Origin: Theobroma cacao
Taxonomy: Eukaryota > Streptophyta > Magnoliopsida > Malvales > Malvaceae
Length of the DNA: 64,000 nt
NCBI RefSeq assembly: GCF_000208745.1
Contig: NC_030859.1
Location: forward strand, 17,037,116-17,101,115
Direction: 5' to 3'
The notes below the pieces were generated by a model. The model was not told the origin of the DNA. It ran no database searches and saw only the letters and a list, made by a program, of their open reading frames with translations. This document shows positions 13,501 through 24,117 of the stretch, in pieces (positions within the stretch are counted from its first letter, which is position 1; the number at the start of each line of letters is the position of its first letter). The position numbers were made by a program, and so were the translations under genes.

Positions 13501-16500
13501 GTGTACTTGAATCTGGATTGACTGGGATGATAATGAAAGAAGACTATGCAGATGATTGGAGAGATATTATTGAGCTGTCTGATAGGCTGCATGAAGGTGA
13601 CATCCTGACCTGCAAGATTAAATCAATTCAAAAGAATAGGTATCAGGTGTTCCTGGTTTGCAAAGATAGTGAAATGAGAAGCAATCGATACCAGCATGTC
13701 CAGAACCTTGATCCTTACTACCATGAGGAGCGAAGCAGCTTACAGAGTGAGCAAGAGAAAGCTCGTAAAGAGAAGGAGCTGGCAAAGAAGCATTTTAAGC
13801 CAAGGATGATTGTTCATCCACGCTTCCAAAATATTACTGCTGATGAAGCTATGGAGGTATGTTGGAATTAATGGAACTTTTTTAGTTAATTAGATTGAAT
13901 TTGAGTTGAATTTTTTTTATAAAGAAAAAATTAATTTGAACTTAACCTTGTTGGTGGTCATATAGTGTTTTTTATAATCTGAAAGGGAATAAAAACCCGA
14001 TCTTCCCATTTTCCTGTCCCGTCTGGCAAAAATATTATTTCCAACCATAATGTATCTTACATGTGCAAGAAGAATTGATTAATTATTAATGGCTATGCTT
14101 TATGTAACTGTACACGTTTTAGAAGAAAAATTTCTATTAAATGTACTATCCATGGCCTTTATGAATTTTTAAGATGCTTTTTATTTCTTGATCTGAGCAT
14201 CAGATATAAGAAGTTCACCTTTCATATGAGGATGTGGTGCATCACAGGGAAGGAAAAGAGAGAATAGAGAGAAATTAGAGGGATAGGGGAAAGGGGGGAA
14301 ATAGAAACAGTGGGAGGTAAAGGAGAGAACAAATGAAAATCTCAGTTCTCAATTAATCGTCAAAATAAGATACTGAAAGTGAAAATAATATAAAATTGAT
14401 GTAGCTTAAAAGGTAGGGAAAGGGGCAGAAACATGGAAACCTATGTTTGATGCATGTGCATTGGTAAATAAGCAAGACTAATGCTCATAACCTAAGAAAA
14501 CAAAAATATATAAAAGGTACTACAATTAAGCAGCTTTTAGATGCATTTGTGATCCTTGCTTCTTTAGTGCAGTTTTCCAAAAGCTTATTTCTTTCTTTTA
14601 TCTTTAAACCAGTGGGTAACAATATTTTGGCTTTTATTATGTTTGTCTTTTGTTATGTTGGACAGTATTTATCTGACAAGGATCCTGGAGAAAGTATTAT
14701 CCGCCCCAGTTCTCGCGGGCCTTCTTATTTAACTTTAACCCTCAAAGTTTATGATGGAGTTTATGCTCACAAAGATATAGTTGAAGGCGGAAAAGAACAC
14801 AAGGATATCACCAGCCTGCTTCGCATTGGGAAGACATTGAAAATTGGGGAAGACACTTTTGAGGATTTGGATGAGGTGAGTCTTTCTTTTTAACATGTGT
14901 ATCTTAGGTTTCCTGATATAGCCCGTTAAACTTTGAAAGGGATAAGATGAGTTTAGTGGAAATTACCATATAAGTATATGGTGCTGACTGAAGAGATAGG
15001 GTTAATTGCAGCTGGAGTCTTTATCCACTTGGAAAGACAAAGACTGATCCTAAACTTAAGGATGAACTTTGGAATTAGACCGTAGGAGCACTCAATTTGA
15101 ATATTTATTATTTTTATTGTATCGTCATACAAGAAGTCTGTTTCTCCATGCTTTAACTCTTGAAGACTTCCATTAGAGGACTCGAAACTGTGATTTTATT
15201 ATTACTCTTGCTTTGGCAAGCCTCATAGTTGGCCCCTTTGACGAGCAAAATTGATATTTGTTGACTTTCAAGCTCTCTCTAGTGAGATTATAATCTCTGT
15301 CTTTTCTTTGGGAATACTTTTAGAATATGTTTTTAAACTTAAAATTCCAAGTATCTTTTCTCTCCTAATCTGATTTGTTTGATTTTGACTAATTGACATA
15401 TTGAAAACTTTCAAACTTACAACTTCAAATGGAATTAAATGTTTACCTAATTTGCAGGACTTTTCTTATCATTCCCCCTTAAAGCAGAATTTTTTATTCT
15501 TCTAAAACCATGAAGGCTGCAATATGCTGTGTGATGTGTCATTTTGATAAAAATGAACAAATTAAACCTTCTATATTAACTTTGAATGCTAAAGTCTTCT
15601 ATATTAGTAGATCTATGAGAGTTACAAGCCATAGTAATCAAAATCTTTTTTTTTGGAGATACGGTTGCTTTGTTCATCTTTTATAGAATTTAGCGTAATA
15701 TAATATTTTGTGGAGGCATAACAATGCATGTAAAGGATCTGTCTTTTGATTGCATTTAAATTGCAGGTAATGGATAGATACGTTGATCCCCTTGTGTCCC
15801 ATCTAAAGGCAATGCTGAGTTATCGCAAGTTCAGGAGGGGGACTAAAACAGAAGTTGATGAGCTTCTAAGGATTGAAAAATCAGAGTATCCTATGAGGAT
15901 TGTGTATTGTTTTGGCATTTCTCATGAACATCCAGGCACTTTCATTCTTACTTATATACGGAGTACAAATCCACATCATGAGTACATTGGCTTATATCCC
16001 AAGGGATTCAAATTCAGAAAAAGGATGTTTGAGGACATTGATCGTCTTGTTGCATATTTCCAGAGGCATATTGACGATCCCCAGCATGAGTCGGCTCCAT
16101 CAATTAGATCAGTTGCAGCAATGGTACCAATGCGAAGCCCTGCTTCTGGAGGCTCTGCAGGGGCATCCATGGGAAGTGGTTGGGGTGGTTCAACCAATGA
16201 AGGTGGTTGGAGAGGCCACTCTTTTGACAGGGGTCAATCTTCCACTCCAGGGTCAAGAACAGGTAAATGTTGAGCAATAATGTCCAATTTTTATATTGTG
16301 TAAAATATCCATATGATGCATCTCGTTTTGCTTGTTTTAAATTCAGTTGAGTGTGAAATCCCTGACTTATTTTGCAAATCTCAGCATTTAGTTGTTCAAC
16401 ATCTGGAGAATGGCCTGGTTTCAGGGTTTTGGTGATTTGGATTGGCATTAGATTTTTATCTTTCTTAGATCTATCTGTCATGTGCACTGGATGTTTGTTT

Positions 16501-17267
16501 GACTACAGAAAACCTGGCCAGATTCCACTTCATTTGACACTAAGTACTTGTATCGCTAAATACGTATATTTAGTTTTGACAAATTATATAATTTTTCACT
16601 GATTTTTGTGATTTTCTTGAGATAGTAAATAAATAAAAGTTCTTTCTTATGCAAGAAAGTCAGGAATGGTTGTCAATTTTTACTTGTTCATTAAACAAAC
16701 TATGGAGTTGAGTTTGAGTTTCCTTAGCTACTAAGAAAATTTCAAACATCTGGATTTTACTTCATCCTTTTGTCTTTTGCATATTGTACAGTTAAAGGTT
16801 CTTCATCTTTGGTTGCTTGTTTGCTCTTTTTATCAAATTTGTGGCTGGTTTTGTTTGGTACTGTAGGCAGAAATGATTACAGAAATAGCGGTAGCCGAGA
16901 TGGGCATCCAAGTGGTCTACCTCGGCCATATGGTGGGCGTGGACGTGGTAGGGGCCCATATAACAGCAGCAGAGGACATGAGGGGCAGGATTCATCCTAT
17001 GATGCTCCCAAATGGGATTCAGGTGCCAAGAAAGGGGATGATGGTTGGGGTAATTTCCCAGGTGCCAAAGTTCAAAACTCTCCAGGAAGGGAAGCTTTCC
17101 CTGGTGGGTGGGGTGGTGGTGGAAATGAAAGTGGCAGTGGTAGCGGCAGTGGTTGGGGTGGTGGTGGAAATGAAAGTGGCAGTGGTAGCGGCGGTGGTTG
17201 GGGTGGCGACAACAGTGGTTGGGGCCAAGCAAGTGCAGGTACTGACAATGGGGGTTCTGGCTGGTGA
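7549..17267 (+). CDS. SPT6L: Transcription elongation factor SPT6, SPT6L type with GW/WG tail (17 exons)
   Basis: Exons: 7549-7579, 7674-7760, 7974-8106, 8262-8328, 8886-9033, 9118-9253, 9342-9588, 9685-9870, 9966-10091, 10204-10590, 10660-10767, 10864-11640, 12410-12551, 12685-13856, 14666-14875, 15767-16262, 16867-17267. Junctions are GT-AG, phases agree, and the total is 4854 nt or about 1617 residues, usual for plant SPT6. SPT6 is a nuclear histone chaperone that travels with RNA polymerase II. Domain order: acidic, Lys-rich N terminus (1-200); helix-turn-helix region (about 284-390); YqgF/RNase H-like fold (about 650-830); helix-hairpin-helix with GLGPRKAASL (about 942); S1 domain (about 1111-1180) starting EGRIVQATVRRV; tandem SH2 from about 1250, with the phosphate-binding Arg in GESIIRPSSRG (about 1262). 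The tail (about 1445-1617) has eight Trp in GW/WG context, the plant-specific Argonaute-hook type. Introns 12, 14 and 15 (0.77-0.89 kb) are the longest. The ATG is the first in frame and opens the expected acidic run. A 3-base alternative exists for the exon 4 donor. Confidence 0.93.
17106..17195 (+). repeat. In-frame 45-bp tandem repeat encoding a GW/WG unit
   Basis: Two copies of a 45-base unit lie at 17106-17150 and 17151-17195 in the last SPT6L exon. Each encodes GWGGGGNESGSGSGS or a one-residue variant, with one Trp per unit. The copies differ at very few bases, so the duplication is recent relative to the gene. It changes the number of Argonaute-hook tryptophans without breaking frame. 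Confidence 0.9.
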
Positions 17268-17925
17268 TCTGGTGGGTGGTTCCAAAGGGCAATACACCTG
17301 GTGATTGTTGAAGCCTTGGAATTTTTATTCCTTTACATTTCCAAGGCATAGCTGTAGGGTTTAGAGGAAGCTCAACTGATCAAATCTGTGTACTGCACAA
17401 GTAGAATGTATGTATAATTTTTAATGGATTAGGTATATAATTTTCCCGAATGTATCTTGTTATTGTCAGTTTTGTTTGTCATTGGAAACGGCAATAGGTT
17501 TTGTTTTAAAGTTTTGGGGTGCATCCAATGGGGATGCAGGGATATGAATCAATCTTATTAGACCCAACCTATTCAAAGTTGTATAGGAAGCGTTAGGCAT
17601 TCAAGCAATAGCTTTTGCTTCCAAATTTTATACTCTTTACTTTGTTATAATATTTGGTTGATTGGACCATCTTGTTTCCTCCTTGTTCATCCTATTAAGA
17701 AACTAGTAATCCCTTTCTCTCCCCTCCCTTCCTATCCCCGCTGAAATTGTCTTCTCTCCTCAAAGTTCCCTCTTCTCCCTTCTCTCCCCGCCACTCTCTC
17801 TCTCTTTCTCTCTCTCTCATCACCCATGCCTTAAATGTCCAAGCTACCCCTGCAGATAGGATTGGTTTGTAGGAGGGTTTTGGGAATTTGAGTAAGATTT
17901 GACAAAGACAACGAGTAAGCCAGCA
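17268..17925 (+). other. SPT6L 3' UTR followed by promoter/5' UTR of the first mTERF gene
   Basis: The T-rich stretch after the SPT6L stop (to about 17650) is the expected 3' UTR. From 17700 the sequence turns pyrimidine-rich on the plus strand, with a nearly pure CT tract at 17794-17818. Such Y-patch/CT runs are common in the core promoters and 5' UTRs of plant genes. The mTERF start codon lies about 110 bases downstream. No TATA box is evident. Confidence 0.55.
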
Positions 17926-19104
17926 ATGCACAAGTTTCTGCAAATAAAACCCTTGATTTCGAGTAAAACCCAGTGGAGGGCTACAATCCCTTTGAGAGAT
18001 CTGCCTTGTCTGATCCGAAATCGCTTCCTTCAAACCGACGCAATCCCTTCTCCTGCTTCAGAACCGCCCCCTTTGGGATCCGCTCTTTCACTCTCTAAAC
18101 GCCTCCGAATACCCCAAAACAACTCCCCGAATTCCTCATCCGTCCTCAACTGTTTGAAATCCCATGGATTCGAGGATACCCAGATCGCCAAACTGGTTAG
18201 GAAACGCCCCGACATCCTCAATTGCAAAGTACAGACAAAGCTCAAGCCCAAGCTTCGATATCTCATTCAAAAGGGTTTTACGGGTAAGCTTTTGCCTGAC
18301 CTCATTTTGTCGAATCCGTTTCTGCTTTTCCGAGGCTTGGATTCTCAGATTAGGCCATCTTTTGAGTTCTTACGCCCTTTCCTGAATGATGAGGAAATGT
18401 TTGTTGCTCTTAAACGAGCTTCGTGGTTATTGACTATTAGTCTGAATTCGGTTTTGCAACCAAATGTTGATTTATTGATTAGTGAAGGGGTTCCTGCTAG
18501 TAGGATATCCAAGTTGCTTATATTGCAGCCTAGAGTTCTCTTGCAAAGCCATGACAGGATGGTTTACGCCGTTAAAACTATTAAAGAAATAGGTATTGAA
18601 CCCAAAGAGACTAGGTTTATACATGCTCTTAGGGTGATTTGTTCAATGAGCAAGTCTAATTGGAAGAAAAAGGTGGAGGTTTTTATGAGTTTGGGATGGA
18701 GTAAAGAGGAAGTGTTGAATACTTTTAAGAAAGACCCACTTTGTTTAGCTTGTTCCGAGAACAAGCTTCGGTATTTGATGGATTTTTATGTGAATACTAT
18801 GAAGTTGGATGCAAGGGCTATAATTGCATACCCGAAATTGCTTGGTTACTCAGTTGAGAGAAGGGTTCACGCCAGGTATATAGTTTTGAAGGCTTTGGAG
18901 TCAATGAAGCTGATCAAAGATGACAAGAAGATTGTTTGGGTAATAAAATTGCCTGAAAAGAAATTTTTGGAGGAATATATTGCTAAGCATATAGACAAAG
19001 TTCCAGGTTTGCTGGATATGTACCATGGTGCTGTTAAGCCAAGGAAAACAATCAGGGGCAAAAAGGAAAAATTTGATCCCAAATCAGCAAGTTTGGCTCT
19101 GTAA
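17926..19104 (+). CDS. mTERF-family protein, copy 1 (organelle-targeted)
   Basis: Intronless frame of 392 residues. The ATG at 17926 is the first in frame; the few codons upstream reach only a TTG and are not needed. Residues 1-45 (MHKFLQIKPLISSKTQWRA onward) are rich in Lys, Arg and Ser with few acids, as in a mitochondrial presequence. The rest is a run of mTERF helical repeats ending in Leu/Pro signatures: IAKLVRKRPDIL, LPDLILSNPFLL, ISKLLILQPRVLL, VLNTFKKDPLCLAC and IIAYPKLLGYSVERRV. mTERF proteins are modular nucleic-acid binders that act in organelle transcription, splicing or ribosome assembly. This subtype belongs to a large, lineage-expanded plant clade that is usually mitochondrial, intronless and tandemly clustered. 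The specific target cannot be read from sequence. The frame is intact and a near-identical paralogue follows 1.6 kb downstream on the same strand. Confidence 0.9.
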   Translation: MHKFLQIKPLISSKTQWRATIPLRDLPCLIRNRFLQTDAIPSPASEPPPLGSALSLSKRLRIPQNNSPNSSSVLNCLKSHGFEDTQIAKLVRKRPDILNCKVQTKLKPKLRYLIQKGFTGKLLPDLILSNPFLLFRGLDSQIRPSFEFLRPFLNDEEMFVALKRASWLLTISLNSVLQPNVDLLISEGVPASRISKLLILQPRVLLQSHDRMVYAVKTIKEIGIEPKETRFIHALRVICSMSKSNWKKKVEVFMSLGWSKEEVLNTFKKDPLCLACSENKLRYLMDFYVNTMKLDARAIIAYPKLLGYSVERRVHARYIVLKALESMKLIKDDKKIVWVIKLPEKKFLEEYIAKHIDKVPGLLDMYHGAVKPRKTIRGKKEKFDPKSASLAL

Positions 19105-20746
19105 TTCAGAAACTACCTAGATATTCCTTTTGACTGGTTCATGTTATGGTGCTGCCAGTTTGATCTCAAAATGTCATCTTCGTCACTGTTGTCTTTCCTT
19201 TGTCTTGGTATTGATCTACTTAAGGTCATGGTTCTTCTGTTGTTTATGTAATCACTAACCTGTTGCTTTATTTTAAACTCTTGCATTTAGTGGAACTCCA
19301 GTGGGTATCCTTGATAGCCTGAAAGAGTCATAATGATTTAGCTTCATATCTTACTTTGGATTGAGAAGAATTATGTTCTGAAGCTTTCATTTCTGAGAAA
19401 GCGTAGGGCCTGTTTAGCTTCAAAACAATTTTCCAATTTTTATTATTTTTCTTGTATTTGATGAAATTAGTTGTTCTTTTTTGTTTCCAGTGTTGGAAGT
19501 CTGTGATTTCCAGGTCCTTAGCAAATTGGAGAACAATTAAAACATGCTTCTGAAATGATTCCAATTCTTATTCTGAAAAATGGAAAACAAGGGTTTCCAA
19601 ATCTAGATACTAAACTTAAAACACCTTTTTTTTTTCATTGAAATAAGATAAGATAAATGAAGTTTGACAATGAAAATCATTTTCCAATACTAAATGGGCC
19701 CTTATTTTAAAGTTTCTGGGAGTCATCCATCCAAATTATGCGATTGGTTGCTCCTATTAGCAATGTAATGTCAGTGAAAGCTGTAGTTAGTTTTGGCTTA
19801 TTTATGACTTGCTGTCATTCAAACTCTTATGTTGGCTGTTCTTTTCCATGATGGAATTCAGTGCTGTAGATTTTTTCTTCATAAAGTTGCTTGTAGATCG
19901 TTGTTTGTAAACTAACTGTTGAGAACTTGGGTATGTGGTGGTTGCTCGAAAATCTTAATCTTCTATTTATTACAGTGACACCCCATTTGTATAAAGCTAC
20001 TGGCTGTATTGTTTTGTTGATCTATCTTGAAGTTAAAGACAGGAAGGACAAGTCAAGTGTTTCATTCACTTGGAATTCCCAGTTTTCAGTGAACAGTTAT
20101 GTCTGCAAAGCAAGCTGTTTAGTAATTGAAATGCTCTAGTTGTCTTGTGCATTTCTATCATTTCTTTTCCTAAAATCTTCATGTTTCTCTGATTAAAATC
20201 TCAGTACATCTTTCCATATATATATATATATATAAACAGAGATTGAACATGATACACCCCCTTTCACCTTGGCACATCCTGGGTGGGCTCACTGCCAAAT
20301 GATGATTCATTTTCCCTGGATGTTGTAAGGAAATAGGGAAAGATGTAGCTCATTGATGGTGTCTAATGTCTTATCTGGGTATGCAGTTAAGCAATGTTGC
20401 TGACATATGATATATTTGATGTCCAGTTTTGAGCCTTTCCCTTGCATATGTTCCATATGGTTATTGGTACTAAAAGATTGATTAAAAACTATTGAAATAT
20501 AATAATAAATGGTAATTTTAAATGGGAAAAAATAATAATTTAATCATATTGAAAATAAATAAAACATATGATTGAAATATCTCAAATTACTCTTTCTTTC
20601 ATTTTTTTTCTTCTCCCCTCCAACCATCCTATCTGGCTTGGTGATGGGGCTGCCCATTGGCCAAGGCCTAATTATTAGTATGGGGATCAAACTTATTGAC
20701 ATAAATCAAATTGGGTTTTAGGAGGGTTTTGGGAATTCAGCCAGCA
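19105..20746 (+). other. 3' flank of mTERF copy 1 and upstream region of copy 2
   Basis: No gene is supported. 19105 to about 20270 is the duplicated 3' flank. About 20271-20705 is a spacer found only once. It contains AT-rich DNA (20470-20580), a pyrimidine-rich stretch (20585-20632) and a short GC-richer segment (20635-20680). The spacer must hold whatever promoter drives the second mTERF gene, because unit 1's promoter was not copied. Confidence 0.6.
20216..20234. repeat. (TA)n microsatellite
   Basis: About nine uninterrupted AT/TA dinucleotides close to the end of duplication unit 1. In unit 2 the matching site (about 23150) has only a short ATATA. Confidence 0.9.
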
Positions 20747-23185
20747 ATGCACAAACTTCTACAGGTAAAACCCTTGATTACCAGTCAAACCCTGTGGAGG
20801 GCTACAATCCCTTCCACAAATCTGCTTTCTTTGATCCAAAAACGCTTCCTTCAAACCCAGGCAATCCCTTCATCTGCTTCAGAACCGCCCCCTTTGGGAT
20901 CCGCTCCTTCACTCTCGAAACGCCTCCAGATACTCCAAACCAACTCTCCAAATTCCTCATCCGTCCTCAACTGTTTGAAATCCCATGGATTCGAGGATAC
21001 CCAAATCGCCAAACTGGTTGGAAAGCGCCCTGACATCCTCAATTGCAAAGTTCACACGAAGCTCGTGCCCAAGCTTCGATATCTTATTGAAAAGGGTTTT
21101 ACAGGTAAGCTTTTGCCTGACCTCATTTTGTCGAATCCGTTAATTCTTTTTCGGGGCTTGGATTCTCATATTAAGCCATCTTTCGAGTTCTTACGCCCTT
21201 TTCTGAATGGTGAGGAAATGCTGGTTGCTATTAAACGATCTTCGTGGTTATTGACTATTAGTCGGAATGCGATTTTGCAACCAAATGTTGATTTATTGAT
21301 CAGAGCAGGGATTCCTGCTAGTAGGATATCCAAGTTGCTTATATTACAGCCTAGAGTTATCTCGCAAAGCAATGACAGGATGGTTTACGCGATTAAAACT
21401 GTTAAACAAATCGGTCTTGAACCCAAAGTGCCTAGGTTTATACATGCTCTTAGGGTGATTTGTTCGATGAGCGAGTCAAATTGGAAGAAAAAGGTGGAGG
21501 TTTTTATGAGTTTGGGATGGAGTAAAGAGGAAGTGTTGAATACTTTTAAGAAAGACCCCCCTTGTTTAGCTTGTTCCGAGAATAAACTTCGGTGTTTGAT
21601 GGATTTTTATGTGAATACTATGAAGTCGGATGTGAAAACTATAATTGCATACTCAAAATTACTTCATTATTCAGTTGAGAAAAGGGTTCACGCAAGGTAT
21701 ATAGTTTTGAAGGTTTTGGAGTCAATGAAGCTGATCAAAGAGTACAAGAAGATTGTTTGGGCAATAGTATTGTCTGAAAAGAAATTTTTGGAGGCATATA
21801 TTACTAAGCATATAGACAAAGTTCCAGAGTTGTTGGATATGTACCATGGTGCTGTTAAGCGAAGGAAAACAATCAGGGGCAAAAGAGAAAAATTTGATCC
21901 CAAATCAGCAAGTTTGGCTCTGTAATTCAGAAACTACCTAGGTATTCCTTTTGACTGGTTCCTAATATATTGCGGCGCTGTCAGTTTGATCTTGTGAATT
22001 TATTTTTGTTGCCATTGTCTTTTTCTTTGTTTTGATATTGGTTTACTTAAGGTCATGGTTCTTTTGTTGTTTATGTATGTAATCACTAATCAGTTAGCCT
22101 CCAAGCAACTCTTTGATCTATTTTTAAATTTTAACTCTTGCTTTTAGTGAAATTCCTGTGGGTATCCTTAATAGCCTGAAAAAGTCATAATGATTTAGCT
22201 TCATATCTTACTGGGGATTGAGAAAAATTATGTTCTGAAGTCTTCATTTCTGAGAAAATTTAGGGCCAGTTTAGATTCAAAACATTTTTTCCATTTTGCA
22301 ATCTTTCAATTTTTACTATTTTTATCGTATTTGATGAAGTTAGTTGTTCTTTTTTTTTTCAGTGTTGGAAGCCTGTGATTTGGAGTTTTCGAGCAAATTG
22401 AGAAACTCTTAAAAGATGCTTCTAAAATGATTCTGATTCTTCTTCTGAAAAATGGAAACCAAGGGTTTCCAAATCTAGATACTAAACTTATTACACCTTT
22501 TTCAATTGTATATAAGATAAGAAAAATGAAGTTTGAAAATGAAAATCATTTTCCGATCCTAAATGTGCCCATGTTTTTAAGTTTCTATTAGCAATGTAAT
22601 GTCAGTGAAAGCTGTGGCTAAGAAAAATGAACTTTATATAATATAAGATAAGAAATATGAAGTTTGAATCAAAATTATGAGATTGGTTGCTCCTATTAGC
22701 AATGTAATGGCTGTGAAAGCTGTAGTTAGTTTTGGCTTATTTACAACTTCATGTCATTCAAACTCTTATCTTGCTGTTCTTTCCATGATGGAATTGGAAA
22801 AGGAATGGAATGCAGTGTTGTAGATTATTTCTTCAGAAAGTTGCTTGTAGCTCATTGTTTGTAAATGCTGAGAACTCAGGTGTGTGGTGGCTGCTTGAAA
22901 ATCTTAAATCTTCTTCTGTACTATTGATTACAGTGACTCCTCTTTTGTACTAAGCTACTGGGTGTATTGTTGGAAATCCTGTACGTTAAATGGGAAATAA
23001 TTGGAATTCCCAGTACTCAGTGAACAGTGATGTCAGCAAAGCAAGGTGTTTAGTAATTGGAATAATCTAGTTGCCTTGTGTATTTTTATCATTTTTTTTT
23101 CTAGAAAATCTTCATGTTTATCTGATCAATGTCCCCCATTCATCTTTCCACATATATTCAGAGATTGTGCATGATGAACTATTTC
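20706..23185 (+). repeat. Tandem duplication, unit 2 (second mTERF gene and 3' flank)
   Basis: Second copy of the segment at 17860-20270. Relative to unit 1 it lacks about 27 bases between the GGGTTTTGGGAATT block and the ATG. Its 3' flank has gained a local duplication: the CTATTAGCAATGTAATG motif appears at about 22586 and again at about 22693. Non-coding divergence is clearly higher than coding divergence, which suggests the duplicate protein has been kept under selection. Confidence 0.82.
20747..21925 (+). CDS. mTERF-family protein, copy 2 (tandem paralogue)
   Basis: Intronless, 392 residues, exactly the length of copy 1, with intact frame. The ATG at 20747 corresponds base for base to the copy 1 start. 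The presequence is conserved (MHKLLQVKPLITSQTLWRA), as are most repeat signatures. Differences fall partly on motif residues: the last repeat reads IIAYSKLLHYSVEKRV where copy 1 has IIAYPKLLGYSVERRV, and VLNTFKKDPPCLAC replaces DPLCLAC. The likely role is organellar RNA or DNA binding, as for copy 1, but the changed C-terminal repeat could shift target or stability. It lies in the second unit of the tandem duplication, downstream of a spacer unrelated to the copy 1 promoter. Confidence 0.88.
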   Translation: MHKLLQVKPLITSQTLWRATIPSTNLLSLIQKRFLQTQAIPSSASEPPPLGSAPSLSKRLQILQTNSPNSSSVLNCLKSHGFEDTQIAKLVGKRPDILNCKVHTKLVPKLRYLIEKGFTGKLLPDLILSNPLILFRGLDSHIKPSFEFLRPFLNGEEMLVAIKRSSWLLTISRNAILQPNVDLLIRAGIPASRISKLLILQPRVISQSNDRMVYAIKTVKQIGLEPKVPRFIHALRVICSMSESNWKKKVEVFMSLGWSKEEVLNTFKKDPPCLACSENKLRCLMDFYVNTMKSDVKTIIAYSKLLHYSVEKRVHARYIVLKVLESMKLIKEYKKIVWAIVLSEKKFLEAYITKHIDKVPELLDMYHGAVKRRKTIRGKREKFDPKSASLAL

Positions 23186-23660
23186 ACCAATTATACTTGC
23201 ACATATAAGTGTTGGGGAAAAAAATTTCTCTAGAAGGTCCACATCAATTTCACTAATGGGTAAACTATTTGACTCCATATTTGAAGAATGTGTTTATTTT
23301 GAAATAAAAATGTATTGAACCAGGCTTACTAATATGATCCCATTAATGAAAAATGGATAGTGGACCAGTTTTGTGGTCAATTTGACTGAAATTAGGGTCA
23401 TCATTGGAAAAGTATAATTGTTAAGAATAACTGATCTTGTTTGTTGCAAAATATAATACAAAATAGCCCCTGTACAGCCTCATCACCAGGCAACTGAGAC
23501 AGCAAATCAAACAAAAAGAAAATCTGAAGCTTGTGATAGTGAGAGTACACCTACAAAATCCAGTTGCTGCAGTACCACTCAAAAACCTGAAACTGCTGCA
23601 ACATTAGATCCTTGGTGTCCACAAAGAAACAACATATACAACCCCCAAACATTCAAGAGG
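21926..23660 (+). other. 3' flank of mTERF copy 2 and gene-free DNA
   Basis: To about 23185 this is the duplicated 3' flank. About 23186-23660 is single-copy-looking DNA with no convincing frame. From 23450 to 23650 it is less AT-rich and leads into the decayed RNase H fragment that follows on the minus strand. Confidence 0.6.
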
Positions 23661-23683
23661 TTAGGGGACCTCCTGACAGCAGC

Positions 23684-24117
23684 CTAGGATAGCTCCACCC
23701 GATAAACCCAGTACGATAAATCCACAACTTGGCAGCTAGCATCATCTTCAATGTTAGTAGCCGGTGAAACCCTGCTGGATTGAGCAGCTTCAGAATTAAC
23801 CCACAACAGATCTTGAGCTGCGAGGTTGTCAGCTGCCTCATTTGCTGGTCGAGGTATATGTCTTATTTGCCTTAAGTGAATCATATCAAGAAGTTTCATA
23901 ATTTAAATCGCATGCCTCCTTAAGTCTCCAAGGAACCTCTTATGGCTTTGGATCCACTTAACCGCATTGTAAGAATCGGATTCAAAAGGAGCATATCCAG
24001 AGTTACCTCCATCTTCATTCCTCAATATATCCTCCCGTACCTGACTCACCAGGGTTACCTCTAGAAGCCCCATCAGTGTTGAATTTGACATAGCCAGCTT
24101 GAAATTTATTGCAATGC
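23684..24117 (-). pseudogene. Decayed RNase H (type 1) fragment, non-LTR retrotransposon-like
   Basis: Reading on the minus strand, 24088-24051 encodes FNTDGASRGNPG, the signature start of the plant RNase H domain (first catalytic Asp). Further on come FESDSYNAVKWIQSH and, at about 23860, RHIPRPANEAADNLA, the C-terminal RNase H motif. A stop and frameshifts separate these pieces, and no reverse transcriptase lies upstream. Such domains end LINE-type ORFs and also occur as free-standing plant RNase H-like genes. Here it is a broken remnant. Confidence 0.8.

Larger units (their letters stand above)
17860..20270 (+). repeat. Tandem duplication, unit 1 (first mTERF gene and 3' flank)
   Basis: This segment and 20706-23185 align through the whole coding sequence and about 1.1-1.25 kb of 3' flank. 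Shared flank landmarks include TTCAGAAACTACCTAG after the stop, ATAATGATTTAGCTTCATATC, TTGGTTGCTCCTATTAGCA and the closing CATCTTTCCA-TATA-CAGAGATTG. Upstream homology begins only at GTAGGAGGGTTTTGGGAATT, about 50 bases before the ATG. Confidence 0.85.

Noticed and set aside
16792..17349. Long minus-strand frame opposite the SPT6L tail
   Set aside because: It is the His/Pro-rich mirror of the Gly/Trp repeat codons and has no independent support.
17899..17925. Upstream start for mTERF copy 1
   Set aside because: The extra nine codons begin at TTG, and the corresponding extension is not conserved before copy 2. The shared ATG at 17926 / 20747 is the supported start.
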